DNA of 64,000 bases from Heterobilharzia americana (Eukaryota > Platyhelminthes > Trematoda > Strigeidida > Schistosomatidae): NCBI GenBank assembly GCA_944470555.2, contig CALYCZ020000065.1:1-64000 (forward strand), given 5' to 3'. The notes beneath the pieces are model-generated. The model was not told where the DNA came from and ran no database searches. It was given only the letters and a program-made list of their open reading frames with translations. Both the position numbers and the translations under genes were made by a program. Positions 1 to 12,159 of the stretch are shown here, piece by piece (positions within the stretch are counted from its first letter, which is position 1; every line of letters starts with the position of its first letter).

Positions 1-106
1 TGTAAGTTTGTCATTCGATTTCTCTTCAGTTATGAATCCTATGTCGTTGAAAATGCTGTTGATTAACATGTAAGCGTTTTTCAATTCGTTCCTTTGAATA
101 ATAAAA

Positions 107-806
<700 letters not shown>

Positions 807-3800
807 TAAAAATGAACTGTCGAGACATAGCAACATTTTCCAATGACTTTGCGACGAATTCAAATTCAGGATAATAAATTTATGTTTAGTATCACGTATT
901 TTATGGTTTCATTATCCTTAGAAAATTATTTTGATGGCGGGAATTGGTTGGAAATCTTCGGCTGTAATGAACGTAAAGCAAGAGAAACTCCGATTCACAG
1001 TATTTCATTGTATAGCACAGTCTTCACGCACATCTGCTCAGCAGTACTGTATATCCACGTCGGAATACTAGTGTTTACGGAGGAAAAATATATTTTGTAT
1101 ACATGGTATATTTCAGGTTGCAAACCAGTGTACCTTCTTGTCTGCGATGGAAGTTACATTGAAAAATAGACTGAAGGACACCATTTTTGAGACGCTTGGA
1201 GTTTGTACGATACATCAACAACAAAAGGAGAACAATTCATGTTTCATCTCTGATTAAATATTTTTGTTTCCCCGCTGAAATATCGGCATATTGATGTTGT
1301 AAGTTAACAAGAAACGAGTAATGTGTTAATGAGTTGTGCTAGAGAAACTTAAACGTATCGACTAAATTCGTTTGGAACAAACAACCAGTCTTCACGTCAC
1401 TCGCATAGTCTTGATGGCTCCCGACTACTCACAATTTTTCAGTAGTATGCTTATGGCTTGTCAACTTTTCGCCAGTAGAAATCAAAATTGATTGAGATAG
1501 CAACAGGTGACCAATGTTTAGCCACCATAGCAGAAGTCATAGTTGTCAAAACAGCCTCCAGAAACATTGTAGCTCTGATCATCCAATTCTTGCTTTCATC
1601 TGCTAAGGCTAAAAGTAGCATTCTCATAGATTGCTGAACAAATTTTGTCTTGCATCTTGTTGTAATTAACAATGACAAGTAAGCAGTCAGCAATTTCACT
1701 CCCTCCTCCCTTGTAGTACCCGCTAATAAGTTAGAGCTCTAGCCTTCAAATAACTATGGTCCAACTTTCTAATTTATGGTCTTCAATACACACAGGCTAG
1801 TTAGTATGTATGTCAAGCATAAAAACCCAATAAGGCTTTACAACTTAGAGTTCCATGAGTTATACTTTCACCTTCAACAAATCCCAAAATTTTCAGACAG
1901 TATGTCACTCTTACCGCTAGACAACTAGAATAGACGACAAGGGAGCATTGGTCCACTTTCCTCTTCGTTATATGTACAACACATTAAAGATGAAGGTCAG
2001 ACTGAATGGGTAGAAAAGATTCACAAGGTCATTTGCTTTTGTTTTATTGGTATTACCATCGTCATCATCATTATTGTTGTTGTTATTACCATATGACTCA
2101 CCCCTCTTAGCATACAAACGAACACACGTGTTCGCGTATTACAAGTGTTTCTCTCTATCCCTTTTTCTTTTGCTAGACCAACGAAATACGGTCGATTCTT
2201 TTCATCCAACCAAATGAAGGTCGAATTGTCTCACTTTCATGACTTATTTCCTAGCTGTTACTAATAGTCATACTCCGCTACCACAAACATACGCAGATAC
2301 CAAATAGCAGATTATTTGACAGTTGAACAAATATCAAGTCGTGTTAATGCTGGTTACATTCATCTTCTACACTGGGGAAATTTAGACTATACAGTTTACA
2401 AGAGAAACATTACAACCAACTGGTGGTAAGTTCACCCTCTAAAGAATGTCTTTATGCCGCATCACCTAGCTAAGCCAGATTTATGCTACCACAGTTTCGA
2501 TACCTGGCAGTGTTCATTCACTTATTTATGCATAATTTATTTATTATCAACCATAAAAAAGCCATCTGCTGAAATGACTAACTCAGATAAAGACGAAACC
2601 AGTAGCATTTTCTTATTTGCTTCTGAAAACTGCTTCAAAATACTGCTCATCAATACCAAAAATAGAGCGAAAAACCCCAGTCTCATTGTCTCTGACTGAA
2701 GTGTATTGTCCTTGGTTGACTTCATCCAACTATATGACATCAAAAAAAAGTAATTTAGTAGTGCATCATGTACTATGCACATAGCAGCATACCTCCGTCG
2801 ATATGGTGGAGAAGAAACATGGAATCAGTCTGTATCATCGTCATCACCTGTTGACAATTGTTCTGTATGGATTAAATTTCACACAAAACCGAATAAGTTT
2901 CTAATTTATCAGGTGGACAAAAGAAAAAGCTTATTTTGACATGGATGCATCAAGCTAGTAGTCAGTTGTGCACCCACAAATTGGTGTATTCTGTTATACT
3001 TAGCTGAATAATCACTCCGTGGAAGTTACTTCAAAATAAAGTTCGTTGCATAGGAGGGATTTCAACTCTAAGGTTTACTGACAGTAACAGAGAGTGACTA
3101 GTCTACACCTCCACCTCACTTTGTATTGACAGAAGTGTAATAACAAGCTGAAGTATCAGGTCACTCTTTAAGGTGGAAACCTTGGATCTTTCACAGTTAA
3201 TTTGCTTTAGGTCTACTGTGAAAAAAGACGTTTGTAAATTCAAAGGATAATAATAATAGTCGCTTTATTCCAAACAACATGTGTGATACAGTAAGGAATT
3301 TTCAGCAGGTAATATTTCAGCGAATACGCTTCCCATACAATATTTTTAAACCAAATAATTATTACATCTGAACAGTGTTAACAATGACAAGGCTATTGAA
3401 AGTACTAATGTGAAACAGGTAACTAGTGTTACCTTACCATCTGGTCTGGACTTAAGGATGAATACAAAATCGAATGTAATTTTGGTGGTGGCAATTCATT
3501 TAGCCCGAACTAAAATTGTCAACTCGATATAAGTATCCCAGGACTAATGATATATTGTATTTGTTTTTGATGAGGAGTTGTGAGAATGAACAGAAATACT
3601 TAACGATTGGTAGTTGAGGGTTGAGACGATACAACCCGAGTGATTCGCGAAGAGAAATCCAAAGACTGGAAACCAGATGAGTTTATAGTATCTCCGACTG
3701 AAAATGTTTATGAGTGAAAACGGACCCTATTTATAGAGTTTACAGTAACCTTGAAAGACAAAAGATAATTAGTACATTTAAAGAGGCAGGAGCCAATCAG

Positions 3801-4530
3801 AACAAAAAATGGGTCATACGAAATATGACCCATGCACCGGAAAAGAGCGCGAATAAACCAGTTCAAATATATACAAACTGTAAATATGGAATATAAGGGA
3901 TATAGACATCCCTAACAGTAATTTTGTACATTTATAAGTCCATTTTAATCCGATGTAAGCTTTCTTTCTTTCGTTCTTAGCCGAAGAAAAGATAGTTTGA
4001 AAACAACTTAAAAAGGCAAGAGTACATGATACGTTTAGCAGACATATTGAAAAGATTAAAATAAACATAAAGGGAAGAATATTTATTATACAGTTTTTAG
4101 TTAGGCCAAAGTTTAGCAAGCCGCCAAAAAAGGAGACCTTTAACAGGATACAGACAAAACATAAAAGCATTGAATCTAGTCAACAGATTCACTGCTTTTC
4201 ATAATTTGCAATAATTTAAACTCCTATTCTCTATTAATGCGTCGTGCAATATCGATTGGTGTCCAGAATGTGTTTTGTTTACCTTTGCAATATTATGTTA
4301 TGTAATATCACGATATAGACTGGTTTACTAGAAATTGCCCCACTTATAATGCTATACCTATAAGACTTGTTATGATACTTTTCATTCTGGTGAAAAGTTT
4401 AAGCAAAGCAAGCACAAGAACAAATTTATAGAATAAAATCATGTCATTTTATCTTGCAGATACTGATTTATCAGCTGCTTTTAGCCTAGAATTACATCGC
4501 TTAGTCAAGATGATTGAGATCGAAGTCATA
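807..4530. other. Unassigned AT-rich stretch
   Basis: I see no gene or recognisable transposon here. Short open frames (for example 843-1169 on + and 3814-4170 on -) have no recognisable motifs and no splice context I would trust. Simple ATT/GTT-rich sequence occurs near 2040-2095. A perfect 10-bp inverted repeat lies at 3809-3833 and is listed separately. Confidence 0.5.
3809..3833. repeat. Perfect hairpin, 10-bp arms, 5-nt loop
   Basis: The arm ATGGGTCATA at 3809-3818 is followed by loop CGAAA and the exact reverse complement at 3824-3833. It lies in an otherwise unassigned stretch, a few bases after a CCAATCAG sequence. Function unknown. Confidence 0.8.
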
Positions 4531-4538
4531 GGGAACTC

Positions 4539-4785
4539 ATGGATGGATATAAATGGTGGACTGAAACAGAGTTCTCTTCCACTCGGTTAATTTCTTTTTG
4601 CAACACTATTTACTCACTTATTCAGTCTAAATTTGATAAGTATCCTTCTTACATCATCTCTAATTGTACTGACCAATCCACATGTGCTTGTGGAAGCAAG
4701 TGCATAGAAAGAACTGATAAAACATTATCTATTCGACTTCATCAGTACGTTTCCAAAAAAATTCATGTTGGAAAGGAGGGAATTT
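4539..4785 (+). pseudogene. Penelope-like element, GIY-YIG endonuclease fragment
   Basis: The + strand reads through a segment like Y-x-x-x-x-C-T-D-Q-S-T-C-A-C-G-S-K-C-I-E-R-T-D-K. In PLEs this is where the cysteine pair precedes Y-I-G-R-T and then R-L-x-x-R-x-x-E-H. Here YIG has become CIE and the EH pair is QY, so catalytic residues are lost. Upstream connector residues (F-x-x-T-R-L-I-x-x-x-x-T-I-Y-S-L) resemble those of the fragment at 35989-36264. It ends against an opposite-strand PLE fragment. Confidence 0.6.
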
Positions 4786-5345
4786 TTCCACAATTAGATC
4801 GATGGTACGGAAAAATATGGTGGCCTTAGTGATTGGGGAATCACGTAAGCAGATGAATAACCAATTAATTATCTTGAAAGCTTCGGAGATATCTTTTCGA
4901 TGTTCAGCTTCCATCAGGTGTCTAACTACTGCACTTGTGAATACTTTGTTCCCTTTGAAACAGAAATTTATTGGAGATATAATAGAGTGGATGCCCCTTC
5001 TATGAATCCTTCCAATGTACTTTCTCCCATAGCTAAATGTGTATTGGTTAGTGTTGTTGGAGAAGATGAGAGTACCGTATATATTCAATCTGTATACACT
5101 AGGCGAGCAAATAATGTCGTAAGCGGAAGTCAGTTGGGCAAAAGTGAAGCTTCTTTCCAGTCCACCTTTTGTTCAACTATCTATTCTTTCGCATATCGCA
5201 TCCTCGTTCAGTGCAAAAACAATTAAAAACCGGTTTCCTCAAAATTAATTGAATGTTTAGGTTGATTAGTACATTCTCTTCCATAATTCAAAAGACGCTT
5301 TTCAAGGTATCCATTCTCCTTTAAGAATTTTTCTCTGCTCAAAAG
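4780..5345 (-). pseudogene. Penelope-like element, connector and GIY-YIG fragment
   Basis: On the minus strand an E-N-G-Y-L-E-K-R connector motif lies near 5310. It is followed by Y-G-R-K-Y-I-G-R (the GIY-YIG core), then an H-L-M-E-A-E-H-R-K-D-I-S-E-A-F-K-I segment and L-R-D-S-P-I-T-K-A, which match the order of PLE C-terminal domains. Stops and frameshifts separate the pieces. The fragment points toward the + strand PLE piece ending at about 4785, so the two face each other. Confidence 0.6.
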
Positions 5346-5384
5346 TTTCTTACTGTGTTGAAGAGTGCCTTGACGAAACCCTTT

Positions 5385-5705
5385 TTAGAGGTAGTATTCA
5401 TCGAGGACTGACATCTGTTGGGGAACCATTGAAGACCTGGGAGCACTGGACAGCTGTTTCCTCCCAGTATGGGGCTCCTCAGCAGTACGCATCCACAATT
5501 CGGCTGGGGACTGAACTCAGGACCTTCAGGTTTCACGGAGAACGCGTTGACCATCCAGGCACTGGTCGGAGTTCAGTGGTTTACGGTTTCCAACCTGTGT
5601 CACTTCATGATATAGCGTGACTATCATCCAAGGTCTTCAGTTGGCATCCGCTTCCCTTCCGACTGGTCTACCCGCAAGTCACGGCTTATTTATATAAGCT
5701 ATTGC
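5385..5705 (-). repeat. B-family tRNA-derived SINE, near full length
   Basis: About 320 bp shared with copies at 12.2, 12.5, 37.5, 37.7, 49.0 and 62.5 kb. In minus-strand order it has a 5' leader, a tRNA-like part with a degenerate internal promoter (GAGTTCAGTCCCCAGCC near 5515), then a hammerhead motif (separate entry) and a 3' tail ending GATGAATACTACC. Confidence 0.75.
5432..5495 (-). ncRNA. Hammerhead ribozyme motif, B-family, core intact
   Basis: Read on the minus strand: stem I strand GTACTG, core CTGAGGA (5476-5482), stem II hairpin, GAAA (5457-5460), short stem III ACAG/CTGT, cleavage triplet GTC, then CAGTGC closing stem I. Position 7 of the hammerhead core is variable in the established consensus, so CTGAGGA is acceptable. 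Stem II has two mismatches next to the core in this copy, which may weaken it. Confidence 0.6.
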
Positions 5706-5785
5706 ATCTGAAGCACTCACATGTCCATGTATCTTCGTAAATAGGATTTTCTCGGCCTAGTGTAGTTAGATCCAGGATGTTGGGT

Positions 5786-5919
5786 CGAGTGACTTTAAAG
5801 GTCACCCTAATAACCACTTAACTAACCAATCTAATTTCGGCTAAGTAGGTAGTTTTTCATAAAACAGAGGAACTTAACTGGTTATCTTAACACTTGTTAG
5901 GATGGCATTGAAAGTCACT
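5786..5919. mobile_element. Short MITE-like element with palindromic ends (M1)
   Basis: It begins GTGACTTTAAAGGTCACC and ends with an imperfect inverted copy (ATTGAAAGTCAC). Two further elements of similar length with the same ends occur at 27487 and 44028. There is no coding capacity. The transposon family is not identified. Confidence 0.6.
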
Positions 5920-5929
5920 TGTTGCCGAT

Positions 5930-7685
5930 CATAGATGGAACAAGTACAGTTCAACAGCCATACAAAATTGATATATTAGGTGACTAACCGAATGGCTGTG
6001 TGTGTGTATGAACTGCAATATTGCTTAGCTCAACAAAACTCATTAGGTGCAATGGGTTTCGAGCCAGTGATCTGGTGACTAAGTACCTGATTGGATAAAA
6101 CACAACTTGAGCGACATTACGGTTATCAAGGGGTTGAGTAATACAGCAACACTTTCATGACTAATTAACGCCAGATGCAAAAAGAACCGAAAATGTGAAA
6201 TCACGGGGCAATTATTTAGCCTGAGTTTGCATGTACCGAGAAAAGTAAGAACCGTGAACTGAAACTCCTGGATTCACTACAGAGTAGTGAGACCACTGAA
6301 TGTTTCAGTGTTTTCAAAGAGAGAATGTGACATCTAATCCTGGATAAGAATCTCTCAGTGGTTCAAAACGAATTCAGACTGCATGTGCTCAACAAGTCTA
6401 CTCAGATATCAGACTTCGTTTGGGATTACTTTTAAAGTTGGGTGAAAATCTGCACAGTGTGGAGGGACCAGAGAAGTATAAAAGCTATTCAGCTTTACAT
6501 GCCTAAAACTATCTCTCGCTCCTAGCTACCTTCAGTTACTCACTAAAAACAACACAAGTCTTCTTTCTTTGATGACAAGTGAGTGCTGACCGAGTTCTGT
6601 CAATCATTTCGTAATGTAGCCACTAAGTTAGGAGTTTCAGCATCATGGTACAGTCTTATGGACGTCGCTTCATTGGAAGTGATCGAGAGCTTGTTAGCAC
6701 TCTTCAAAAAGACGTATCCGTAACCTCAAGGGATATGGTGTCCCTTCTGAGATTCGAACCCGCGTCACAAGTATTACATTACTATGAGTATGTGCTATAC
6801 TGTATGGGTGCACGGACGTCATTTGAGGGAGCCTCATTCAAGCTCATTACTTATAGATTGAAAATAAACTGAACAGACTGGATTTATAGGGAACACCTTC
6901 AGGGAGTGAAAAATGGTGATTTTTTGAGTAAATTAGAGGAGTACACGTTTCCTATAGTTAAACAGCCATAAAACAGTGAAATATAGAGCACGTTGTAACT
7001 ACCAGTTGGCGCTTCTCCTCTCATCAGAATGATTTGGGGTGAACTGATTATTTTGTGGTCAGTCACATGACCTCTGAAAGCCACTAAACACTGACGGTAT
7101 TTGATATGATTGGGACTGGTCAACATGTGCGCTACTGATCCTACACAGGGCAGAATCCACTGCACTAAAGTGCAATGGTGAGCAGATTATCATTCAATCA
7201 ATGAGTGACAATCCAGCGGCTTAACTTTTTCATACCTACAGTTATCCAGTTTCAGCCTCTCTGAATTTAATCTTTCTTTTTTCTGTTCACTATAACACTT
7301 GGAAATATTGATGTTAGTCAGTGTTGTACTACTCATAATATGAAGTAGCCAGTCATTCAGAAGAGTTATGAAGGATGTCTACCACTGGCAGATATCAGAA
7401 CAAAGAGAAGTAGTGAGGTAGGTAGTTTATGGATGTAACTGCAACGGGAAATTAGACTTTGGTTCAGAGGGTTATGCCCTGCTAATCGGATTTACTATGC
7501 GTTCTCCAAAGCTTTCATATCTGATGTAGCCACATAAAGACAGAGGGTATCGATAGACAAGACAAAGAAAGAGAAGTAATATGACCATAAATTATGGAAA
7601 ATTATGAGATGAAACGGGGAGAAGATAGAGCGGACGAAACAGTCTGACATGATGATTAAGATGAAGACAAAACGGGAGTACCTGA
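5930..7685. other. Unassigned stretch with SINE remnants
   Basis: No gene seen. A minus-strand tRNA-like box B (GGTTCGAATCTCAG) lies around 6748-6762, and a weaker tRNA-like segment near 6050-6115 suggests old SINE copies. The ORFs at 6645-6872 and 6899-7165 have no recognisable motif. Confidence 0.4.
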
Positions 7686-7689
7686 AAGC

Positions 7690-8065
7690 CGGTTTTATCG
7701 ATTATGAAGAAGGTTAGGTAGAGACGGCCAAATCAAAATGTGGCATCAGTCTATGAAGTCTCCCACTGTTGATCTGAATCGTGCGCTTGGATGTAGTCTT
7801 CCGGGTTGGCGTCCACATGGTAACCGAAATCAGTGGTTTTAGACTCTGTGTGATATGGCTCGGGATTGATCTCAGCGGTGCAGATTGTTGTTATCCCTTC
7901 TAGTTTCATTTACACAACTTTCAACCACTTTGACAACCCTCTTTCTTAGCTGTCAATCTTTCATCTTGGTAACTTCTCGCTTGATGTGTTGACATGAGGT
8001 GTGGTAACTTTGACCGTTACACAGTACTGTATGGTTGTCTATTAATGTTGACTGACTGGCGGACA
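7690..8065 (+). mobile_element. CR1-like retrotransposon, 3' tail fragment (K2)
   Basis: It shares with the copy at 53.9-54.3 kb the order GTGGCATCAGTCTATGAAG, a TCAGTGGTT block, a TATGGCTC block, and the 3' segment TTGATGTGTTGACATGAG ... CCGTTACACAGTA. This is the extreme C-terminus and 3' end of the element. The frame is not open. Confidence 0.6.
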
Positions 8066-8230
8066 TAACTTGGAGTGCCAAAACATTATTTCCGATCGTC
8101 TTGCAGACTTCAACCAGAAAAATTATATTTCTCTGCCTGAACACGACAACCAGTCTCATGCATACCTCACCTTGACCCAATCAGTTTCTATTTCCCCCAA
8201 TCTAACTCCTACTTCAGCTAAGATGGTAGA

Positions 8231-8995
8231 TTAGGGTAGCAAACAAGAAATTTTAAAAATTACAAAATCCATCATCACAACAAAATCATTGATAATCCAC
8301 GTAACATATAGGCAAATTAATTGTACTAAGGTATAGAATGTAGGAAAGGAGAAAATAATAATAATCAATGAAGACCGAGTTACGTAATAAAAATGCAGAG
8401 GTACTAGAATCAAATCATAGCCACCAAGGGAGTGAGAACTGATCCTACTCTCGTCCTCTATCCAGAGGTCAGGTTGAAAGCGTCCTGATGCTATCGCCTC
8501 TGCAAAACACAGTATTCCAAACATTCTCTGTGCGTTTATCATTTTTAAGGTACTTGAGGTATATAAACCTAATGTCGTATCTGGCAATTGCACTTGGTGG
8601 AATTCTGCTCCGTTTCAGGCACATATTCTTAGGGATATGCTCAGAAAACCGAATGGACGCCCTCCTTACAGTTCTTCCAATGTAATTGCTACTGCAACTT
8701 CTTGTGAATTCATAAATTTAGTTGCAGGTGATACAAGTAGAGTAGCTCCAAGTCTAGCTACAGACAAACTCCTTCCCAATGCTCCTTTGATTCTTGTTTC
8801 TATTCTCTTAGATACTGCATCTCCCTTGAATGTAAGGTGATTACAAACATCCTTCGTTTCCATAGTTGGGTGTTTATTACTCTCGATCTGTTCTTTTCTA
8901 TACTTCATAATAAATTTCTTAGGATATCCATTCTTTCGGAGGCACTTCTCAGTAAAGTTTAGTTCTTTCACTAGATGGATGATCTTGGTTGGGTT
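8231..8995 (-). pseudogene. Penelope-like element, connector plus GIY-YIG region
   Basis: In minus-strand order, residues K-x-x-L-R-K-N-G-Y-P-K-K-F-I and L-T-F-K-G-D (8666-8971) form the connector after the reverse transcriptase. Then R-T-V-R-R-A-S-I-R-F-S-E-H-I-P-K follows (8600-8690), then L-C-F-A-E-A-I-A-x-x-R-x-x-P-D-L-W (8430-8520), the conserved GIY-YIG C-terminal pattern. The Y-I-G itself is lost at a break and stops separate the parts. It is the second-best preserved PLE C-terminus here. Confidence 0.75.
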
Positions 8996-9427
8996 TTTTA
9001 AACAAAGATGATGATATCACTTTATTCCGTAAATTTCACCCTTCTTACTTTATCCAAATTTATCAAGGGATCTAAATGCAGGAGACACCAATTGGCTTCA
9101 TGAAATTCTTTCCATTCATGAACTTCAATACAGGAAGAACCATAAATAAAGCAGAATAATACGAGGTCATCTTTATTTCATGGATTTCTCCCAACTAAAA
9201 ATAAACTATCAAAATGTGTACATCACAATAAAACTTAGTACACTTTTATCAAGTTGACAAGAAACTACTCATAGAAACCGGAGGTTCCACAAAGGTCGAG
9301 TGATGTATGCCAGTCACAAAAGGGTAGGGGGAATCAGTTGTAAGAATGGTAAGGAGGTAGGTGAACTGTTTATAACCTGACTAGATTAATATTCTTGAAA
9401 TCGTGAAATTGCTGACTAGCAGTTATA

Positions 9428-9595
9428 TCCAAGATGGTCGTTTCGTCCTGTTTGGAACTCCCGTATCTGCACCCCAGTGAGTGATATTGTTCCCACTGAT
9501 TATTACACCCGGTACCCATCGTTTCAAACAACTTGGTGTGACCCACTGGGTCACTGGAGCGCAGGAATCACCTCTTGTGCGTCGGGTATCACTTG
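9428..9595 (-). repeat. A-family (Sm-alpha type) SINE with decayed hammerhead
   Basis: The minus strand retains GGACGAAACG and a CTTGGAT-type stem I strand, but the CTGATGA box is replaced. The neighbouring CAGTGGGAACAATATC block and a degenerate tRNA-like head match the A-family copies at 50.1 and 58.8 kb. Confidence 0.5.
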
Positions 9596-9904
9596 TTGTC
9601 TATAGGTACCTGTAATCTTTCGTTGGGATACGAGGTCGAACAAAAGTCAAGCAAATTAACTCTGTACAGCGACAGGAAATTACAAGTATCAAATGATTCT
9701 TGAAATTGATTAAGAAATGGATGAAGACGACAACAGTTGGAGGAAGTTTAGAGTCAGAATAACTTAAATCAGTTATCCGGAGGTAAATTCCAAGGTTAAC
9801 CATATTTTGTCGGGTGATTAGGTGAATATCTTGGAAAGAGATAAAATAGTCGGTGGAATTTACAAGTTATTAGACTTGAAAATTTGACATCACAAATAAC
9901 ATAA

Positions 9905-10145
9905 CCGTAAGGAATTGACAAGTTCAGAGTATGAGTACGATCGAGCAGGGGTAATGCGTCACAAATTCACATGGTAGTCGGGCAAAACCCTCGATGTGAT
10001 TGAAGTGAAATCAAAGTCTGTTCCGCACTCGGGTCTCTTAGCTCAGTTGGTACGGCCCGGGCCGGAAACCCAGAGGTCACCGGTTTGAATCCCCCTGTGG
10101 CCCAGTTTTCCAATTCACCTTCAATTACCACCCAGTACTAACACA
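9905..10145 (+). repeat. T-family tRNA-derived SINE
   Basis: A leader block (ATTCACATGGTAGTCGGGCAA) and GATTGAAGTGAAAT precede a tRNA-like head with box A TTAGCTCAGTTGG (10038) and box B GGTTTGAATCC (10082), then CAATTCACCTTCAAT. The same order occurs at 43.6, 48.1 and, inverted, 56.3 kb. It is repeated, so a SINE and not a single tRNA gene. No hammerhead core is visible. Confidence 0.7.
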
Positions 10146-10164
10146 TGTAAATATCAGGCTATTT

Positions 10165-10345
10165 CAATCAGTGGATCTGTGATTCAGAGGCTTAGGAGAT
10201 GACTACAAACGACTGGGTCACGGGTTCGAACCCTACTCCGTCTACCTAGGCTAGGGCATCCAGGTAGTATCATTAGCTCTCACACAATGGGTGTAGCTCA
10301 CTGCCCTCGTCAACTGTACGAATGAGTACAAGGTCGCTGAGTGAG
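10165..10345 (+). repeat. tRNA-like SINE fragment
   Basis: A box A-like sequence (GATTCAGAGGCTTAGGAG) is followed by box B GGGTTCGAACCCTAC around 10223. Downstream sequence does not match the other families closely. It could be a distinct SINE family or a tRNA pseudogene. Confidence 0.45.
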
Positions 10346-10617
10346 TTCTTGTTCTCGTTTTCTCTCATAATAGTTTAAAGAATAGGATAAACAATTTTCA
10401 GATAAAAAAGGGTCTTTTGAGACTGAACAGAAGATATAGGATAGTTAGTATGCAAATTGTACGGCTCACGTTGACACTTCTCATGACCGAGTAGTTTTTC
10501 AACTGCCCAGTTGTGGTATCAATCAACAGGGTTTCGTCGGAAATCATCTGCTAGCCAAGTTCACAAGTTGTGGTCTCCGGCACAAAAGTGTCACCAACTA
10601 ATGAAAGATATTATTAT

Positions 10618-11560
10618 GGAAGGGAGTACTGAGCATGCATATAATGATCATCAAAGCTCTCCACTCTAACTCATGCAGTCATGTAAGGGCTTGTGGAAAA
10701 CTGTCATGTGAATTGGCAACAACCAGTGCTTTCCGTCAGAGAGGGATATCCACTGTCACCGTTCCTGTTCAACTTAGTCATAGTCTTATTAATGGACATA
10801 ACTTCAGGTACGTCTAACTTCATATGGATTGACCTACTGTATGAAGGTCACCTACTCCACTTGAAATAGACAGGCGATATTGCCCTACCAGGTGAAGACG
10901 GTGACACAATGCAGGTCTTGTGAACACGTTGAACAGAAATTTGTGTACGTTTGGTATGCATCTTGCTGGCACCTGTCAAATGTAAGAAGATTCTCCAGGG
11001 TTGGTCTGCTACAAGCACTCCTGGCTTAATGATCACGAGTGAAGTGGTGGATTATGTCGACCACTTCACTTACTTGGGGAATTGCCTCAGCACGAACGGG
11101 GCGGTTGCTGACAAGATCTCACCTCGAATACAGAAGGCCAGTTTGAGACTTTGTGACTTGCGTCATTTGGCAAGATATCTGAATAACTATCAAAGGATGA
11201 GTATAGGTGTCTCCGTAGTATTGTTCGCGTCTAGTGGAATCGCCGTGTGAGAAATATTGAAGTCAGGCGACAGGTACTAGGCAAGACAGGCAAGTCGATT
11301 TACGAGGTTGTGAATTTTGGTCGACTGAGATGGCATGAACATGTACTGCGCATACCAAGCCACTGCGTACCTCGACGTACCATGTTAGGGAAAGTTGGAT
11401 TAGTATGGAAAAGGGTTTGGGATGGTCAAACCAAGATGTGTCACCAGTCGATGATGTCCCTGACTGGTGGCTTGGACCATGTTGGGAGATTTAAACAATC
11501 TGTTTGGGTCCTCGAGACGAAACGAATCAGTAATTGAGGATACTTGGCGACATGACTGAA
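10618..11560 (+). pseudogene. CR1-like retrotransposon, reverse transcriptase C-terminal part (K1)
   Basis: Broken frames read A-L-H-S-N-S-C-S-H-V-R-A, then C-E-L-A-T-T-S (a decayed GVRQG/CPLSPFLF region), then L-P-G-E-D-G-D-T-M-Q, then Y-V-D-H-F-T-Y-L-G-N-C-L-S, and a C-terminal segment with R-L-R-W-H-E-H-V-L-R-I-P and L-V-W-K-R-V-W-D-G-Q. This order is that of CR1-like elements of flukes (SR1 type). The YADD active site region is destroyed. Confidence 0.75.
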
Positions 11561-11711
11561 TTTCGGTCAAATTCAGCTCACTGAGCACAGTTAGTTCAAT
11601 TCAACTGAATCTGGCTAACTGACCATCCTATTTTAAACATACCGATCTATGCAAGTTAGCTAACCAAATTCAGTTAATCTGATTCATTCTGCTATGTGAA
11701 CTGAATCTTTT

Positions 11712-11768
11712 CCGAGGACACCGCTGATGAGCTTGCCTTAAACGAGCGAAACAGCAGTCTGGTGTTTC
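11712..11768 (+). ncRNA. Type I hammerhead ribozyme motif with complete core (D)
   Basis: Core CTGATGA at 11724-11730. Stem II is GCTTG/CGAGC with a 7-nt loop (11731-11747). GAAA lies at 11748-11751. Stem III has two base pairs and loop AGCA, the cleavage triplet GTC ends at 11759, and stem I pairs CACCG (11719-11723) with TGGTG (11760-11764), extendable outward with wobble pairs. Every invariant core base is present. A very short stem III is typical of retroelement-borne minimal hammerheads in schistosomes and PLEs. The host element is not identified; the sequence just upstream (11580-11700) holds internal GTTAGCTAACC-type inverted motifs. Confidence 0.75.
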
Positions 11769-12159
11769 GATCACTCTGACATGGATGTCAAAATACTACC
11801 GATCAACCTGAGCGGTTTCTAACTACTCAAGTTGTTCATTATTAGAACGAAAGAGGAGAAACGTAAGAGACGGCGCAATCGAAATATTATGGATGTATTT
11901 TTCGTAGACCACACACCAGAGTAGTGAGAGGTTGACCACTCTATCCTTTTGAATGAATGGCTAGTTCATACTGAAGAATCCTTTCGTAAATCGATTACCA
12001 AATAAATTCCAATTGTAAATTTGGCTCAGAATACATTCAGTTACTCAAATGGGCAGTAACAATTATGTATAAATCATATTCAGTGCACTTGACCACCTTT
12101 TTGCCAAGAATTTCGTTGACTGACAGATTACATTTTGAAGTGAATGGGGATTTTGACTG

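Noticed and set aside
843..1169. 108-residue open frame on the + strand
   Set aside because: No motif, no convincing splice or start context, and AT-rich composition like its flanks. Plausible by chance in this window.
10025..10110. tRNA gene suggested by clear box A and box B
   Set aside because: The same head with the same flanks recurs at 43.6, 48.1 and 56.3 kb and the acceptor arms do not pair, so it is a SINE.
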